In this document: piece after piece, positions 16,883 through 25,753 of the stretch
Layout of the letters: the number at the start of each line of letters is the position of its first letter
Numbering within the stretch: the stretch's first letter is position 1
NCBI GenBank assembly: GCA_947491935.1
Contig: CANLLF010000004.1
Span: forward strand, 310,001 to 374,000
From: an uncultured Roseicyclus sp.
Lineage (GTDB): Bacteria; Pseudomonadota; Alphaproteobacteria; Rhodobacterales; Rhodobacteraceae
Reading direction: 5' to 3'
Length of the DNA stretch: 64,000 nucleotides
The notes under the pieces: model-generated
Told to the model about the DNA's origin: nothing
What the model saw: only the letters and a program-made list of their open reading frames with translations
Databases searched by the model: none
Translations under genes and position numbers: made by a program

Positions 16883-18580
16883 ATGCGAAGCTATAGCCAC
16901 AGCCATTTAGCGCACCGACTTAGGGACGTCGATGACATACCAGAGGATGATTCCGAATACGCTGAATGGGTCCATGCAAATCTGCACCTTCGATTTCTTG
17001 AGGAGAATGAGAGTGAAGATGAATTCCTTTTGTATGCGGGAGGTTCTCGCACCTACATTTCATCGGTGCTTCTCCCGAAGCAGAAACTAGACATCTCAGA
17101 AGATCACGATGACCTCTTGTCTTGGAATATTTATAGCCAATCGCATCGCAGCACGTACGCCACTCGAGACGGAGAAACCACATTAAAGAGAAACGACGCG
17201 GCCAATGGATGCGACACACTACATGGTTCGCAACACTTACTTTTTTGGAGAACCTTTGAGGGGTGGAAAGGAAAAGGATCGCGTTATCCAGAGTTGTTGC
17301 AGGAATTTGCCCACATTTCTGGGGTTCATTGGCGAGAGGAGTATGAAGCGTTTATCCGTTTCGACGAAACAGGGGAAATTGATCCTGTAGTTTCCATTTC
17401 AAGTAGTGGTGACGGTTTTGAGGCGATGACACTCGCGTCTGTCCAACGTGCCGCGCTGGATGATTTCGTCGCTACAGGCGACTACGTGCTCATTCGACTT
17501 TTCGACTTTACCCTCCTTCGACATAGTAGTTTCTCGACTTACGGCAATGCGCCGGAAGTGATCGGCGGCGTTGCACATCTAAGATACCGACAGAAAGTAA
17601 ATGAAGGACATGCCTCCTATACGAGAGGCTATCAAGTCATCCGGCCTCGCTCCGGATATGATACCATTCGCTTAGAAATGTTCGATAGATGGGTGAATCG
17701 TCCAGAGCAGTTTGTCGAATTTACGATTTACGACTGGCGAAACAAAAAAGTCACTAAGGTTTCAACAGACCCTTCGTCGACAACGAACTATTTCGAATCA
17801 AATGGAAATAATCTCCCTTTTGAGGTGTCGCCAGCGTTTTTTAAGCCCGATGTTTTGTTAAAGTATCAGAGCGATCCTGAGAAATATACAATTGAAACCA
17901 GGAGGATTAGCTGCCGAGCAGCTTGGGAACTTAAGTCTTTTGACGTGAACGAAGCGGGGCAAGTCCACGCGTACATCTGCGACCTCCGAACGTTGCCTTA
18001 TTCAGAGCAGCTACACTGGCTCAGTCATAATGAGGCCCCCAAGGCGTCGATTTCTGAACGCGCTTTCAGCGCTGACTTTATGGGCGAATTCCACGATAGC
18101 ATTGATGCTCTTGACGCACTGAAGATGCAGCTTGGACAACTTGCCGAGAATAATGTCCAATGGTGGAAACCTGGGCGTGACGATGTCCTCGATCAAGTCT
18201 TCACCCCCCGTACTTCCGCTAAGAGCGATTGGGGAGAAGCATTCCTGAGGCTTGCAACACTTGTCAACGAAGGCCTCCTGATGAAGGAAATTCGCACCCG
18301 TCTTCAGAAGAACGGGGTAGCATTCGAAAAAGGAGACCTGACACTAAAACTCCTTGAACGTCTGTGGTCATCTGAAGCAGGAGAAAGCAAAAAGCTGACA
18401 GCTTTGCGCGAGATTCAAACCATACGATCAAAAGTCAAAAGCCACCGTCCTTCGGAGGAAGGTGATCGTATCGCTCGAAGAGCCCTCGCCGAATTCGGGA
18501 GCTACACAAAGCACTTTGAAGCGACCTGCCAAAGAGTTGCAGGTGAGCTCAAAATAATCGAGAGACTAATGCGAGATTGA
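16883..18580 (+). CDS. Orphan 565-residue protein in AT-richer DNA, possible C-terminal HEPN-like domain
   Basis: I do not recognise the family. The product is soluble with no signal peptide. Its first 350 residues are rich in aromatic residues and look beta-rich (LIRLFDFTLLRHSSFSTYGN, then RLEMFDRWVNRPEQFVEFTI). The last 200 look helical: an acidic helix (FHDSIDALDALKMQLGQLA), then GEAFLRLATLVNEGLLMKEI and LTALREIQTIRSKVKSH. R515-x5-H521 fits the R-x4-6-H motif of HEPN ribonucleases, which is suggestive only. Base use is unlike the flanks: two hand-counted lines (17761-17820 and 18421-18480) are 38% and 50% GC. Start ATG 16883 follows an AGGATG-like site. Probably transferred in; a defence or stress role is inference. 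Confidence 0.65.
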   Translation: MRSYSHSHLAHRLRDVDDIPEDDSEYAEWVHANLHLRFLEENESEDEFLLYAGGSRTYISSVLLPKQKLDISEDHDDLLSWNIYSQSHRSTYATRDGETTLKRNDAANGCDTLHGSQHLLFWRTFEGWKGKGSRYPELLQEFAHISGVHWREEYEAFIRFDETGEIDPVVSISSSGDGFEAMTLASVQRAALDDFVATGDYVLIRLFDFTLLRHSSFSTYGNAPEVIGGVAHLRYRQKVNEGHASYTRGYQVIRPRSGYDTIRLEMFDRWVNRPEQFVEFTIYDWRNKKVTKVSTDPSSTTNYFESNGNNLPFEVSPAFFKPDVLLKYQSDPEKYTIETRRISCRAAWELKSFDVNEAGQVHAYICDLRTLPYSEQLHWLSHNEAPKASISERAFSADFMGEFHDSIDALDALKMQLGQLAENNVQWWKPGRDDVLDQVFTPRTSAKSDWGEAFLRLATLVNEGLLMKEIRTRLQKNGVAFEKGDLTLKLLERLWSSEAGESKKLTALREIQTIRSKVKSHRPSEEGDRIARRALAEFGSYTKHFEATCQRVAGELKIIERLMRD

Positions 18581-18716
18581 GACGCCAGATGCACGAGACA
18601 ACAGGCATGAGCAAAATAAGGTAGGCCTCTGATTTCCCTAACAAAACCCTAACACAAAACCGAAAACCCAACAATCCCAACGACTTAACCCCTGTGTGCA
18701 AGCTTGCACAGACCCC

Positions 18717-21700
18717 TCAGGCCACCAGGGCCTCGGCCTTTTTCAGGTCCACCGACACCAGCTGGCTCACCCCCTGCTCGCCCATCGTCACCCCGAACAG
18801 GCGGTCCATCCGGGCCATCGTGACCGCGTGGTGGGTGATCGTCAGGAACCGGGTATCCGTCTGGCGGGTCATCTCGTCGAGCATGTCGCAGAACCGGTTC
18901 ACGTTGGCATCATCCAGCGGCGCGTCGACCTCGTCCAGCACACAGATCGGCGCCGGGTTCGCCAGGAACACCCCGAAGATCAGCGCCAGCGCCGTCAGCG
19001 TCTGCTCCCCCCCGCTCAGCAGCGACAGCGTCGAGAGTTTCTTGCCCGGCGGCTGGCACAGGATCTCCAGCCCCGCTTCCAGCGGATCGTCCGATTCCAC
19101 CAGCACCAGCCGCGCTTCCCCGCCCCCGAACAGGTGCGTGAAGAGCCGCGCGAAGTTCACATTCACCTCGTCAAACGCCTTCAGCAGTCGTTCGCGCCCT
19201 TCCTTGTTCAGGCTAGCAATCCCCGTGCGCAGCTTGGCGATGGCGGCCTCAAGGTCGTTCTTCTCAGACGCCAGAGTGTCATGCTCCTCCTGCACCTCCC
19301 GCGCGTCCTCCTCCGCCCGCAGGTTCACCGCCCCCAGCGCATCCCGCTGACGACGCAGGCGCATCACATCGGCCTCGATCCGGTCGGCCGACGGCATCGG
19401 ATCCGGCAAATCGCCGAGGTTCTCCAGCAGCGCCTCAGGCGTCATCTCCTGTTCTTCAGAGATCCGATCCGCAGCCGCCTGCACCGCCTCCATAGCGGCA
19501 TCGCGCCGCGCCTCGGCCGCCGCTCGCCCTTCGCGCGCCTCAGACGCGGCGCGTTCGGTATCCCGCTCCGCCCCGCTGGCGGCCCGCAGATTCATCTCCC
19601 CCACCGACAACGCGTCAGCGGCGGCGGCCTTACGCGCTTCCGCCTCCGCGATCTGGGTCGCCAAAGCCTCCCGGCGCCGCGCGATTTCATCCGGTTTCTG
19701 GAGCGCACCGGCCAGGGACACCTCGGCCTCCCCCTTGCGCTTCTCCAGCTCCGCCAGACGAGACGCCGCATTCGTCAGGCGGCTTTGCCAGCTCGCCACT
19801 TCCTGCCCGATCTTCCCAATCCGCGACACACGATCCTCGCCGTCGCGCTTCACCTCATCAAACGCGGCCCGCTTGGCCAGCATCGTCATCCGGGCCGCCT
19901 CGACGGTGGTTTTCACATCCTCCAACCGGCCACGCACGGCGTCCAGATCGTCGAGCTCCGCCAGCGAATCCTGCGCGCGGACCAGTTCGGCGCGGGCACT
20001 CTCCGCCTCTTCCGCGTGGCGGGATGCGGTCAGGCGCAGGGTTTCCAGCTTGCCGTCCAGAACACTCAGGTCGGCCTCGGCGCGCGCTGCAGCCCGGCTC
20101 GCCTGGCTCAGCTGGGTTTCCGCGTCCCGACGGGCGATACGGGCGGATTTGTCCGCCTCGGTCAGCTGGGTCAGGCGCTCGGCCATTGTTTCGTGGGCGG
20201 CCTTCGCCTCATCTGCAACGGCCCGTGCGCGGACACGCTCGGCTTCCAGCTCGGTCAGGCGGTTGGCTTGTTCCAGCCGGCGCGCGGCGGTGGAGACGGC
20301 ATCGGCGGCCGCCACGGCAAACCCATCCCAGCGCCAAAGATCACCCTCGCGGCTGACAAGGCGCTGACCGGGCCGGAGGCTCGGCTGCAATGCAGGGCCG
20401 TCGGCCGCATCGATAATTCCGATCTGCGACAGGCGACGGGCAAGAACAGTCGGGGCCTGCGCCACCTCCGTCGCCGGCTGCACACCGGACGGAAGGGCGA
20501 TATCCGCATCGTAGCCGGGCAGATCCGTCCATCCGGTCGCGCCCGGCTGATCGGCGCGTGCCGCCTTCAGATCATCCGCCAACGCGGCGCCGATCGCAGC
20601 TTCGAAGCCGGGGGAAACCTTGATTTCATCAAGGATTTGGTCGCCATCGCCGCGATCCCGTTCCAGCACCCGCGCCAATGCCGTGACCTCGGCATCCAGT
20701 GTGCCCGCGCGGCCTTCCGCCTCCGACCGGGCGGAGCGCGCCTCGGCCTCGACCAATTGGGCGTCAGCGCGGGCGGTTTCGGTGTCCAGCAACGTTTCCT
20801 CAGCCCGCGCGGCCAGATCCGTCGCGCGGGTCAGCGCATCGGTTGCCTCTTCGACTTCGCGCTTGAGGTTGGTCAGGCGATCCGCGGCATCGGATGCCGC
20901 CACCTCCGCCGCCTGGGCATCCGCGCTGTTGCGGGCGACGGCTTTTTCCGCCTCTCCCATGCGACGTTCGATGGCCTGATGGCGCGCGGCCAAGGCTGCA
21001 GATTGTTCGGTGAGATCAGAGAGTTCCGCCTCCTGCCCCGCCAGAACGCTGCGCGCATCCGTTACCGCGTTCCGGGCTTCATCCAGGCGCTCGTCCTGGC
21101 CATCCTGCGCGGCTTGAAGCTCTGTCCGCTCTGTCCGCAGACGCTCGACCGTTTCACCGGCATCCGCATTCAGCGCCTCTTCCCGCTCCCGGTCGCGGTC
21201 AATCTGGGCAATGCGGTTCGTCAGCGTCTCAACCGCCGCTGCGGCGCGATCCGCCTCTGCTTGCAGACTGTCGCGTTCGACCAACAAACGTTGGAGGATG
21301 GCGGCGGCAATTGCGTCTTCCTCACGCAGGGGCGGGAGCGCTTCTTCGGCGGCTTCGCGGGCCTTCACGGCCTCCCGCGCGGCGGCTTCTGCCTGCGCGG
21401 CCCCGGCAAGACCGGCGCGCAACGCTTCCTCCGCGCGCAGGCGGGCGGCATCGGCATCGCGCCAGCGCAGGAACAGGAGCAGACCTTCTGCCAAACGCAG
21501 ATCGGTGCCGATCTCGCGGTAACGTGCCGCCTGTTTTGCTTGCCTTGCCAATGTGTTGAGCTGCGAGGCGAGCTGTTCCAGCACGTCATCGGTCCGGGCC
21601 AGGTTGCCCTCCGCAGCCTTCAATTTCAGCTCGGCTTCATGGCGCCGCTGGTACAGGCCGGAGATGCCAGCGGCCTCTTCGAGCACGCGCCGCCGGGCCT

Positions 21701-22172
21701 TAGGGCGGGCATTGATCAATTCGGCAATCTGGCCCTGCCGGACCAGGGCGGGACTGTGCGCGCCAGTGGAGGCGTCGGCGAACAGCATCGATACGTCGCG
21801 GGCGCGGACGTCTTTTCCGTTGAGTTTATACGCACTTCCGGCATCGCGGGTGATGCGGCGAACGATGTCGATCTTGTCTTCATCGTTGAAGCCCGCAGGC
21901 GCGAGACGCTCTTCGTTGTCGATCTGGAGCGACACCTCGGCGAAGTTGCGCGCCGGGCGCGTGGCGGCACCGCCAAAGATCACATCCTCCATCCCCGAAC
22001 CGCGCATCGCGGTGGGGCGGTTTTCACCCATCACCCAGCGCAACGCTTCGAGAAGATTGGATTTTCCGCAGCCGTTGGGCCCGACCACGCCGGTCAATCC
22101 ATCGGCGATCACAAGGTCCGTGGGATCGACGAAAGACTTGAAGCCATTGAGTTTGAGCCGCGTGAAACGCAC
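18717..22172 (-). CDS. smc: Chromosome segregation protein SMC
   Basis: The 1151-residue SMC ATPase organises and separates daughter chromosomes with ScpA/ScpB. Residues 1-170 form the N-terminal head with Walker A GPNGCGKSN (31-39). Long Ala/Glu/Arg-rich coiled coils follow, with a hinge around residues 500-650. The C-terminal head has the ABC signature LLSGGEQTLTALALIFG and Walker B/D-loop VLDEVDAPLDDANV. Length and layout are normal. It is alone here; in relatives, smc commonly follows dsbA of the mutY-dciA-dsbA group, which in this window lies about 28 kb away at 49388-51752. Confidence 0.96.
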   Translation of the reverse strand: MRFTRLKLNGFKSFVDPTDLVIADGLTGVVGPNGCGKSNLLEALRWVMGENRPTAMRGSGMEDVIFGGAATRPARNFAEVSLQIDNEERLAPAGFNDEDKIDIVRRITRDAGSAYKLNGKDVRARDVSMLFADASTGAHSPALVRQGQIAELINARPKARRRVLEEAAGISGLYQRRHEAELKLKAAEGNLARTDDVLEQLASQLNTLARQAKQAARYREIGTDLRLAEGLLLFLRWRDADAARLRAEEALRAGLAGAAQAEAAAREAVKAREAAEEALPPLREEDAIAAAILQRLLVERDSLQAEADRAAAAVETLTNRIAQIDRDREREEALNADAGETVERLRTERTELQAAQDGQDERLDEARNAVTDARSVLAGQEAELSDLTEQSAALAARHQAIERRMGEAEKAVARNSADAQAAEVAASDAADRLTNLKREVEEATDALTRATDLAARAEETLLDTETARADAQLVEAEARSARSEAEGRAGTLDAEVTALARVLERDRGDGDQILDEIKVSPGFEAAIGAALADDLKAARADQPGATGWTDLPGYDADIALPSGVQPATEVAQAPTVLARRLSQIGIIDAADGPALQPSLRPGQRLVSREGDLWRWDGFAVAAADAVSTAARRLEQANRLTELEAERVRARAVADEAKAAHETMAERLTQLTEADKSARIARRDAETQLSQASRAAARAEADLSVLDGKLETLRLTASRHAEEAESARAELVRAQDSLAELDDLDAVRGRLEDVKTTVEAARMTMLAKRAAFDEVKRDGEDRVSRIGKIGQEVASWQSRLTNAASRLAELEKRKGEAEVSLAGALQKPDEIARRREALATQIAEAEARKAAAADALSVGEMNLRAASGAERDTERAASEAREGRAAAEARRDAAMEAVQAAADRISEEQEMTPEALLENLGDLPDPMPSADRIEADVMRLRRQRDALGAVNLRAEEDAREVQEEHDTLASEKNDLEAAIAKLRTGIASLNKEGRERLLKAFDEVNVNFARLFTHLFGGGEARLVLVESDDPLEAGLEILCQPPGKKLSTLSLLSGGEQTLTALALIFGVFLANPAPICVLDEVDAPLDDANVNRFCDMLDEMTRQTDTRFLTITHHAVTMARMDRLFGVTMGEQGVSQLVSVDLKKAEALVA

Positions 22173-22396
22173 GTGATTTGCCCCGCTGAAAAGCGATTCC
22201 GTTGAGCGGGCAGTGTCCCGGCGCGGTGGCGTGGAGTCAACGGATATGGGGCGTATATCGCGTGTGTCGGCGGGTTATCCCCAAGATATGTGGCGCCATT
22301 CGAGATGTATGACGGCTGGCCCTAGCACACCCAAACGGCGTTCCGGCGGGACGCGAAACGGGTTGGACTAGCCGCTCAAGCTATATCAATGCCCCA

Positions 22397-22618
22397 TCAC
22401 TTCTCGACATCACGGTGTTCCACGGCCTCGAGAATATCCCCCGGCTGACAGTCCAGCGCCTCACAGATCCGCGACAGGGTCTCAAACCGGATGCCCTTCA
22501 CCTTGCCGCTTTTCAGCAGGCTCAGATTCTGCTCGGAAATTCCGATTTCCGCCGCCAACTCCCGACTTTTCATCTTGCGCAGCGCCAGCATAACGTCGAG
22601 GCGAACGACGATGTCCAT
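22397..22618 (-). CDS. Small XRE/Cro-type HTH regulator
   Basis: A 73-residue protein that is almost entirely one helix-turn-helix domain: MKSRELAAEIGISEQNLSLL, then KVKGIRFETLSRICEALDCQ and PGDILE. This is the compact YozG-like regulator type. Its first base coincides with the last base of the DUF2975 gene upstream, so the two are translated together. DUF2975 membrane proteins are often paired with exactly this kind of regulator, suggesting that it controls its own operon or acts with the membrane partner. Confidence 0.88.
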   Translation of the reverse strand: MDIVVRLDVMLALRKMKSRELAAEIGISEQNLSLLKSGKVKGIRFETLSRICEALDCQPGDILEAVEHRDVEK

Positions 22619-23160
22619 CAGACGAAGGCCCGGTTTTCATCGGCAATTCGTACCGCTTCCCGCATCACCCAGCCGATGACAGTGATCAACCCGCCCCCGA
22701 GGAAGAACCCGGCATCACCATCGGAGAACGTGAAGACAAGCGTGCGCTGCCCGGCCTCGTTCATCAGCGTCAGCAACAAGACGATGAGCGTATTCGACAA
22801 AAAACCGATGATCCCCACCGCAATCAATGCCTGGCCACACCGAAGGATCACGGCGGCGCAGCGGCTGCTGAGGATTTCACCGCGTTTGTAGAGCCCGAAC
22901 AGGTTCCGCATCTGCCACAGGATGTAGAGCGTCAGCACAAAGCCGATCATCTGGATCGCGCGCACGGCCAGAACCGTTTCGACCGGGATCACCTCGGGCA
23001 GGACATAGTCGGCATAGGTTGATTGCAGGTTAGCCTCGCCAGCCTCGCCGATGACGGTGGTGTAGATCGCAAAGGCTGGCATCACAATCAGTGCGAGCGT
23101 GCAGGCGGCGTGAAGGACGCGGGCGAGCCGCTGCACACGGCCTACGTGCATTTCATTCAT
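22618..23160 (-). CDS. DUF2975 membrane protein
   Basis: A 180-residue inner-membrane protein with four hydrophobic segments: around LHAACTLALIVMPAFAIYTT, VLAVRAIQMIGFVLTLYILW, GQALIAVGIIGFLSNTLIVL and GFFLGGGLITVIGWVMREA. The pattern, ending in a membrane segment plus VMREAVRIADENRAFV, fits DUF2975. The function is unknown; it overlaps the HTH gene at 22618 by one base and the two form a cassette seen widely in bacteria. ATG 23160 is used; an exported-protein gene is read divergently, 72 bases away. Confidence 0.83.
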   Translation of the reverse strand: MNEMHVGRVQRLARVLHAACTLALIVMPAFAIYTTVIGEAGEANLQSTYADYVLPEVIPVETVLAVRAIQMIGFVLTLYILWQMRNLFGLYKRGEILSSRCAAVILRCGQALIAVGIIGFLSNTLIVLLLTLMNEAGQRTLVFTFSDGDAGFFLGGGLITVIGWVMREAVRIADENRAFV

Positions 23161-23232
23161 TTTTAGACTCCCAACATAATGATTTTCATGTTTTACGATA
23201 AATTACTGTTTCAGAAAAGAGGAATCACCGAA

Positions 23233-23739
23233 ATGATGAAGAAAATCCTGGGCCTCTGGGCCGTCTCTACGTGTGTCTGCTGGCCTGCGCTTGCGACCGA
23301 ACCTGATCCGATAACCGCGGATCCCGCGGCAGTTGCGGCCCATATTGCGCTGCCTGCCGGGGTTGCCATTCCGGATGGCGGTGCGGTGCTTGTCCTCTCG
23401 GCCACCCACGAGGCGTTGGGCGCGCGATCCCATGAAACGTATCGCCTTGTTGCCTTGCCGAATGCGAGCGGCTTCGCGCTTTCGCCGGCGGATCAGGTTC
23501 GCCTGACGCAGCAACAGGGCGTGATTACCGAGTGGATGAATGCTGGGATCGACGTGGATGGGTCGATGTCCTTTACCATCGATCCCTGTCTTACCGGCGA
23601 AGACGTGCCACGTCGTGCGAGGGTTACCATCGCGCTGCGTGCCGATCACGATAGCGGTTTTCAAACCGTAGTGGATGACATGCGCTTGCAACGCGTGCTT
23701 GGCCGTCCGGTGGCCGAGCTTGAGGCCTGCGCAGGCTGA
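23233..23739 (+). CDS. Secreted hypothetical protein, 168 residues
   Basis: Begins with a signal peptide (MMKKILGLWAVSTCVCWPALA), with cleavage predicted before TEPDPITADP. The mature part is beta-rich without a recognised domain and has two cysteines (SFTIDPCLTGED and the C-terminal ELEACAG), which may form a disulfide. ATG 23233 is chosen over the longer frame from 23179 because AGAGGA lies at suitable spacing before it and the signal peptide starts there. It is divergent from the DUF2975/HTH pair. No function can be given. Confidence 0.68.
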   Translation: MMKKILGLWAVSTCVCWPALATEPDPITADPAAVAAHIALPAGVAIPDGGAVLVLSATHEALGARSHETYRLVALPNASGFALSPADQVRLTQQQGVITEWMNAGIDVDGSMSFTIDPCLTGEDVPRRARVTIALRADHDSGFQTVVDDMRLQRVLGRPVAELEACAG

Positions 23740-23881
23740 TACAGACCGATTGCGCGTCGCCTGGCCCCCGGCGGCATCGGCGGCGCGTGATGGGGGGATA
23801 TGCGTCCGTGCGGGGGCGAACCGCCTGTCTGGCGATGTCATGGTTAATAGAGGGGTGCTGCAACACATGGCAGAGATGCGT

Positions 23882-23911
23882 TTGACGGAGTTGAGATGGC
23901 GCAATTGCAAT
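23882..23911 (+). promoter_or_regulatory. Candidate sigma-70 promoter for rsfS-rlmH
   Basis: TTGACG (23882-23887), an 18-base spacer and TGCAAT (23906-23911) give reasonable -35 and -10 boxes about 45 bases before the rsfS start. The -10 matches the consensus at four of six positions. The rest of the 217-base gap from 23740 holds no gene I can support. Confidence 0.3.
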
Positions 23912-23956
23912 GTTATCTTGTGAAAGAGCCCGGCGCCGGGGCCCTGCAGGCGCATC

Positions 23957-24373
23957 ATGAAGGAGGACACAGTCCTGACCGGACTTAACCAAGCGGTGGC
24001 CAAGACCACCGCCGCACCTGCCAAGGCCGCTTATACCAGCGAAGAGCTGCTTGAGCGCGTCATCCAATCCCTCGACAGCGACAAAGCCGAAGACATCGTG
24101 CAGATCGATCTGCGCGGAAAGTCCTCGATTGGCGATTATATGGTCGTGGCCTCCGGCCGGTCCACGCGCCAGGTATCGGCGATGTCGGAAAAGCTGGTTG
24201 AAAAGCTGAAGGCGGATCTTGGCCTGATCTCGAAGATCGAAGGCAAGGATGCCGGCGATTGGGTGTTGATCGATACGGGCGATATCATCGTGCATATCTT
24301 CCGGCCCGAGGTGCGGGAGTTCTACCAGCTGGAAAAGATGTGGCAGCCCCCGGCGGACGCGGCGTCGTCCTGA
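23957..24373 (+). CDS. rsfS: Ribosomal silencing factor RsfS (Iojap family)
   Basis: Binds ribosomal protein L14 and blocks subunit joining, lowering translation in poor conditions. The 138-residue product carries the family core: DIVQIDLRGKSSIGDYMVVA, RSTRQVSAMSEKLVEKLK, and GDWVLIDTGDIIVHIFRPEV followed by REFYQLEKMW. It lies 10 bases before rlmH in the order found in most bacteria. The start is uncertain: ATG 23957 has a weak site before it, while a perfect AAGGAGGA (23960-23967) lies inside the first codons and would suit a CTG at 23975 (132 residues). The upstream nadD neighbour usual in relatives is absent. Confidence 0.92.
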   Translation: MKEDTVLTGLNQAVAKTTAAPAKAAYTSEELLERVIQSLDSDKAEDIVQIDLRGKSSIGDYMVVASGRSTRQVSAMSEKLVEKLKADLGLISKIEGKDAGDWVLIDTGDIIVHIFRPEVREFYQLEKMWQPPADAASS

Positions 24374-24383
24374 CGCCGGCCGC

Positions 24384-24851
24384 ATGAGGGTACATCTTTG
24401 CGTTGTCGGCCGCCTGAGGGGCGGGCCGGAAAAGACGCTGATCGACGATTATCTGGGACGATTCGACAAGACGGGCCGGGGCCTGGGGCTTTCGCTTGGG
24501 CAGGTTCTGGAGGTTGAGGACCGCAAGGGTGGTGGCATGGCGGCGGAGGCCGCGCTGATCCGCAAGGCCTTGCCCGGCGCGATCTTCTGGGTGCTGGATG
24601 AACGGGGCCGCAAGATGACATCGCCGCAATTCGCCGATGCATTGGGTGCGCAGCGCGATGCCGGACAGGGCGATCTGGCGCTGGTGATCGGCGGGGCGGA
24701 CGGGATCGATCCCGCGCTGCGGGCCGAGGCCGCGCTGGCGATTTCGCTGGGTCAGATGGTATGGCCCCACATCCTGGCCCGCGTGATGCTGTCCGAGCAG
24801 CTCTACCGCGCAGCCTCGATACTGGCCGGAAGCCCATATCACCGGGCCTAG
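24384..24851 (+). CDS. rlmH: 23S rRNA (pseudouridine-1915-N3)-methyltransferase
   Basis: SPOUT methyltransferase that methylates pseudouridine 1915 of 23S rRNA on the 70S ribosome. The 155-residue length is right for the family, and the knot region shows WVLDERGRKMTSPQFAD, LALVIGGADGID, AISLGQMVWPHILARVML and the terminal SPYHRA. It follows rsfS by 10 bases and surely shares its transcript. Its stop overlaps that of the convergent polysaccharide-export permease gene (CTAG, 24848-24851), so the housekeeping order breaks off exactly here; gpmI, the expected next gene, is at 35289. Confidence 0.95.
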   Translation: MRVHLCVVGRLRGGPEKTLIDDYLGRFDKTGRGLGLSLGQVLEVEDRKGGGMAAEAALIRKALPGAIFWVLDERGRKMTSPQFADALGAQRDAGQGDLALVIGGADGIDPALRAEAALAISLGQMVWPHILARVMLSEQLYRAASILAGSPYHRA

Positions 24852-25687
24852 CGCATCAGGATATCCTGCCGGAAGCGCCGGAGGAGGAGCAGGCCGAAAG
24901 CCAGCGGCACAAGCGCCCAGACCAGCACCAGGATGATCGACACGAATCCTGGCTCATACGTTGCGTAGATGCCTTGGCGGAACAGGCTGGTGGCGTGGAT
25001 CCACGGCGTCCACCACATGATGTCCTGTACGTGGCCGGGCAAATCCTCCATCACGAAGAAGACACCTGCGACCACCATCAGCGGGCGGCTGACGATGGAC
25101 CACAGCTGCACCCAGGCCGGGAAGAGGCCGAACAGCAGGCAATTGAGCGTGCCGTGGCCCAGACCCAGAAGCGCCATCAACCCGACGGAGATCAAGAGCG
25201 GCCCGAGCTCCAGGATCGCGTTGGTTTCGGTGAACCGCAGAATCCCGAAAAGCACGATGCATGCCACCGCGATGGAAGTGAGCAGATTGAGCAAAAAGCG
25301 CGCGAGGATCGCGTCGATCCAGGAGACCACGGGATACATCAAGAGGGGGCGTGAATAGATCAGGGCCTGGGTGATGTTAGCCTGTAGCAGGTTGTAGATC
25401 AGAAACGGGATGTAGCCGGACGCGTAGAACAGCAGGAAGGAATTGCCGAGCGACGGCACCCGGATGATGAAGGACAGCGCCACTGCGATCACGACGATGG
25501 CGCCAATCGGCTCAAGCACCGCCCAGACATACCCACCGGGGGAGCGACCATAGCGCGCCGACATCTCGCGCAGCATCAAGGCGGTGATGCTGCGAATGCT
25601 GCGCCCGAATGTGCCGGTGCCCTGCGCGGGGCGTTGCGGACGGGGGACCGTGTAGGCGAGGGGTAGGGGGCGCAGCGTATCCTCCAT
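24848..25687 (-). CDS. ABC-2 type polysaccharide export permease (KpsM/Wzm-like)
   Basis: Inner-membrane subunit of a capsule or O-antigen type ABC exporter. The 279-residue product has a cytoplasmic N-terminus with the typical SITALMLREMSARYGRSPGG, then YVWAVLEPIGAIVVIAVALS, and six hydrophobic segments ending in VLVWALVPLAFGLLLLRRF. PLLMYPVVSWIDAILARFLL fits KpsM. The ATPase (26975-27631) and a KpsE-like partner (25754-26962) are read divergently from a 66-base promoter region. Together they make the inner-membrane part of an export machine; the outer-membrane channel is not in the window. Confidence 0.88.
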   Translation of the reverse strand: MEDTLRPLPLAYTVPRPQRPAQGTGTFGRSIRSITALMLREMSARYGRSPGGYVWAVLEPIGAIVVIAVALSFIIRVPSLGNSFLLFYASGYIPFLIYNLLQANITQALIYSRPLLMYPVVSWIDAILARFLLNLLTSIAVACIVLFGILRFTETNAILELGPLLISVGLMALLGLGHGTLNCLLFGLFPAWVQLWSIVSRPLMVVAGVFFVMEDLPGHVQDIMWWTPWIHATSLFRQGIYATYEPGFVSIILVLVWALVPLAFGLLLLRRFRQDILMR

Positions 25688-25753
25688 TCATCAAGTCTTA
25701 AACAAAGTCGCTCTGTATGAGGGTCAAGACCGTTTCAACGTGTAGGGATCTTT

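Noticed and set aside
18696-22205. A 1169-codon open frame on the plus strand, antisense to smc
   Set aside because: It exactly shadows smc, is rich in His, Arg, Gln and Gly with no domain, and arises from the GC bias of smc codons.
24848-24851. CTAG at two convergent stop overlaps (also 4162-4165) as a meaningful element
   Set aside because: Any pair of convergent TAG stops overlapping in this way gives CTAG; coincidence is sufficient.
25688-25753. TTGACC with a weak -10 as a promoter for the kpsM-like gene
   Set aside because: At the right spacing the -10 would be TGTTTA, too far from consensus to list as a feature.
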